Below, one piece after another: positions 62,319-64,000 of a stretch of 64,000 nt of DNA. The stretch is from contig NZ_PVUF01000002.1 in the NCBI RefSeq assembly GCF_003003215.1, positions 372,001-436,000 of the forward strand, given 5' to 3'. Origin of the DNA: Tritonibacter scottomollicae (GTDB lineage Bacteria; Pseudomonadota; Alphaproteobacteria; Rhodobacterales; Rhodobacteraceae). The notes below the pieces were generated by a model. The model searched no databases and was not told the origin of the DNA. It saw only the letters and a list, made by a program, of their open reading frames with translations. The first letter of the stretch is position 1. Each line of letters starts with the position of its first letter. The translations under genes were made by a program, and so were the position numbers.

Positions 62319-63590
62319 TCAGCGTAGCGCGCGTCCCTTCAGGATGGCTTCCTTGCCAAACCGTTTGCGGATCTCGTCTGTCGCACGTTCGGCACTTGCC
62401 CGTTTTTCCGCGTTGGGATCGAGCAGATCGCCCGTGGTGTCGGCCTGTGCCTCTGGTCCAAGTTCGCTGATGCCGCATCCAAGCAGCCGGAAGGGGCCTT
62501 GGTTTACTGACTGATCCAGCAGGTGGCGCGCGGTGCGGTAGATCTGATCGGCGATCTGAGTCGGGCTGTGCAGGGATTGGCGCCGGGTGAGCGTTGAATG
62601 GTTCGCGCGTTTTAGTTTCAGCGTGACCACTCGACCGGCGAGCTCCTTGGCTTTGGCCCGGTCCGAAACTTGTTCTGCAAGGCGCCACAGATGCCCATCG
62701 AGCACGTCCATTTGCATCGTGTCCTCAAAGAAGGTGGTTTCCTTGGATATGGATTTCACCGGGGTACGCGCGGACACCTTGCGGCGGTCTTCGCCGCGCG
62801 CCAAATGCCAGAGCCGGTCCCCCATGCTGCCAAAGCGCTCATGCAGGTCACGACGATCCCAACGCAACAGGTCCGAGAAGGCGCGAATCCCTGCTTTTTC
62901 CAGTGATGCTTGTGCGGCGGGGCCAATACCCCAGATGAGGCGCACGGGTTTATCGCGCAGGAATTCCCCTGTTTCGGCTTCACCAATCACTGAAAAGCCG
63001 CGTGGTTTGTCGAGGTCGGAGGCGACCTTGGCCAAGAATTTGTTGTGGCTCAGCCCGATCGAGCCGGTGACGCCGAGCTCATCCTTCATCCGCCTGACCA
63101 ACCGCGCCAGCATGACCGCGGGGGGCGCGCCGTGTAGCCGCTCGGTGCCAGACAGATCCATGAAGGCCTCATCCAGTGACAGGGGTTCCACCTCTGGTGT
63201 CAGCTCATCCATCATGGCCCGGATTGCGCGGCTGGTTTCCACATAGGCATGCATCCGTGGTTTGATGACCACCGCGTCAGGACAGAGCTTCAGCGCCTGA
63301 AACATCGGCATGGCAGAGCGGACCCCCCGAATGCGGGCCACGTAGCAGGCGGTCGAAACCACGCCGCGATGTGCGCCGCCGATGATTACCGGCTTGTCCG
63401 CCAATTCCGGATTGTCGCGTTTCTCGACGCTGGCATAGAAGGCATCGCAATCCATATGCGCGATGGAGAGCGTGAACAGCTCGTCATGAGCCTTGATGCG
63501 CGGGCTGCGACAAGCAGGACAGCGGCGGTGCCCCGGACGCAGCGCGCCGGGATCAAAGCAGTGCAGACAGTCGCGGCAGAGGGCTGGCAT
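62319..63590 (-). CDS. dinB: DNA polymerase IV with N-terminal zinc-ribbon-like segment
   Basis: A 423-residue Y-family polymerase for lesion bypass. The N-terminus has two CxxC pairs (C5/C8 and C24/C27), a putative zinc ribbon not found in E. coli DinB. The catalytic region is intact: IAHMDCDAFYASVE (first Asp) and EPLSLDEAFMDLSG (Asp-Glu). GSIGLSHNKFLAKVASDLDKPRG is the fingers/palm motif, and the little-finger domain is complete. The ATG at 63590 starts just before the ribbon. It is divergent from a NUDIX gene. A LexA box was not recognised. Confidence 0.93.
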   Translation of the reverse strand: MPALCRDCLHCFDPGALRPGHRRCPACRSPRIKAHDELFTLSIAHMDCDAFYASVEKRDNPELADKPVIIGGAHRGVVSTACYVARIRGVRSAMPMFQALKLCPDAVVIKPRMHAYVETSRAIRAMMDELTPEVEPLSLDEAFMDLSGTERLHGAPPAVMLARLVRRMKDELGVTGSIGLSHNKFLAKVASDLDKPRGFSVIGEAETGEFLRDKPVRLIWGIGPAAQASLEKAGIRAFSDLLRWDRRDLHERFGSMGDRLWHLARGEDRRKVSARTPVKSISKETTFFEDTMQMDVLDGHLWRLAEQVSDRAKAKELAGRVVTLKLKRANHSTLTRRQSLHSPTQIADQIYRTARHLLDQSVNQGPFRLLGCGISELGPEAQADTTGDLLDPNAEKRASAERATDEIRKRFGKEAILKGRALR

Positions 63591-63696
63591 GGCGGACTCG
63601 ACAAAAAAGCGCAGAAACGGGGTGTGCGCGACGCCCGCTCCGGTTAGCGTGCACCCGGCGTCAACGGGGCGCCTCTGCGCAGAGGTGAAATATACC

Positions 63697-64000
63697 ATGA
63701 GCTTCACGGGAACGAAACTGGCGCTGTTTCTCGGTCCGCGTCTGCTGGTGATCCTGCGCGACGAGACAGTCGATATTCCCTTTCCCGGTCATTGGGATTT
63801 CCCCGGGGGTGGGCGAGAGAACGGCGAGACCCCGCAGGAATGCACTCTGCGAGAGACCTATGAGGAGGTCGGGCTCGCCCTGGCGCCCGAAGAGCTGACC
63901 TACGCGCGCTGTTATCCCCGGCCGGATGGCGACAGCTGGTTCTTTGCCGCCCACCTTTCAGAAGCGACGGTGGCGGATATCCGGTTTGGTGATGAAGGGC
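63697..64000 (+). CDS. NUDIX hydrolase, N-terminal part (truncated by window edge)
   Basis: About 101 residues are visible. The NUDIX box is GGGRENGETPQECTLRETYEEVGL (G-x5-E-x7-REU-x-EE-x-GU pattern), preceded by LVILRDETVDIPFPGHWDFPGG. The enzyme would hydrolyse a nucleoside diphosphate derivative. AGAGGTG lies nine bases before the ATG. Being divergent from dinB, it could be a sanitising (MutT-like) enzyme, but the substrate is not determinable. Confidence 0.85.
   Translation, partial: MSFTGTKLALFLGPRLLVILRDETVDIPFPGHWDFPGGGRENGETPQECTLRETYEEVGLALAPEELTYARCYPRPDGDSWFFAAHLSEATVADIRFGDEG

Overview
The window reads as a chromosomal segment of a marine Roseobacter-group alphaproteobacterium (Rhodobacteraceae; Phaeobacter-, Leisingera- or Ruegeria-like). 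The evidence is high GC content, dense genes with Shine-Dalgarno sites, alphaproteobacterial family variants (DinB with an N-terminal zinc ribbon, MutL with an endonuclease motif, a heparinase-like gene before purH, a DUF3035 lipoprotein, a COG0523/DUF6525 pair), and Roseobacter-style transporter sets. No phage, transposase, CRISPR array or replication origin was seen. The genus is an inference.

Layout. 1-8.5 kb: the 3' end of a dimethylglycine/sarcosine dehydrogenase-like gene, a RarD-type exporter, an RluA-type pseudouridine synthase, an AraC-type regulator, an aldehyde dehydrogenase, a 1-Cys peroxiredoxin and a two-gene polysaccharide pair (GT2 and rhamnan-synthesis-F-like). 8.6-17.2 kb: the conserved minus-strand translation/RNA cluster rbfA-truB-rpsO-pnp. 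It is interrupted by a phosphodiester-glycosidase-like secreted protein, a DUF1643 protein, a membrane-anchored RTX protein, and a putatively Zur-controlled zinc GTPase gene with a DUF6525 gene. 17.2-27.5 kb: dapB, an sdhAF4-like gene, then rsmB, heparinase-like, purH, lspA, a DUF3035 lipoprotein and an M16 protease pair. 27.6-35.1 kb: a deoC/two-domain ALDH16-type pair, divergent from a sitABCD-like metal ABC operon with two Mur/Fur-like operators. 35.2-40.1 kb: mutL, rmuC, a membrane class III nucleotide cyclase and a DUF3775 gene. 40.2-43.8 kb: a minus-strand operon with two saccharopine-type enzymes, a glutathione S-transferase and a histidine phosphatase.

44-56.7 kb holds a WGR-domain mini-protein, a hybrid histidine kinase/response regulator pair, and a divergent operon: acyl-CoA ligase, livG-, livH-, livM-, SBP- and livF-like genes, and a second PaaK-like ligase. 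This looks like uptake plus CoA activation of a carboxylic acid under two-component control. 56.8-60.7 kb holds an Fe(III)-type ABC permease and binding protein with a COG0523 GTPase between them. 61-64 kb holds rpmJ, tRNA-Val(GAC), an N-formylglutamate amidohydrolase-like gene, dinB and the start of a NUDIX gene.

The most unusual signal is a structured intergenic repeat found twice in opposite orientations (about 19.81-20.01 kb and 44.16-44.34 kb). The two copies share conserved blocks. Three hairpins inside them differ in sequence but keep their pairing, which is the pattern expected of a structured RNA or a fold-selected DNA element. Other points of note are three palindromes between the two-component genes and the ligase/ABC operon, an antisense SHOCT-like gene inside that operon, and a soluble winged-helix-like tail on one metal permease.
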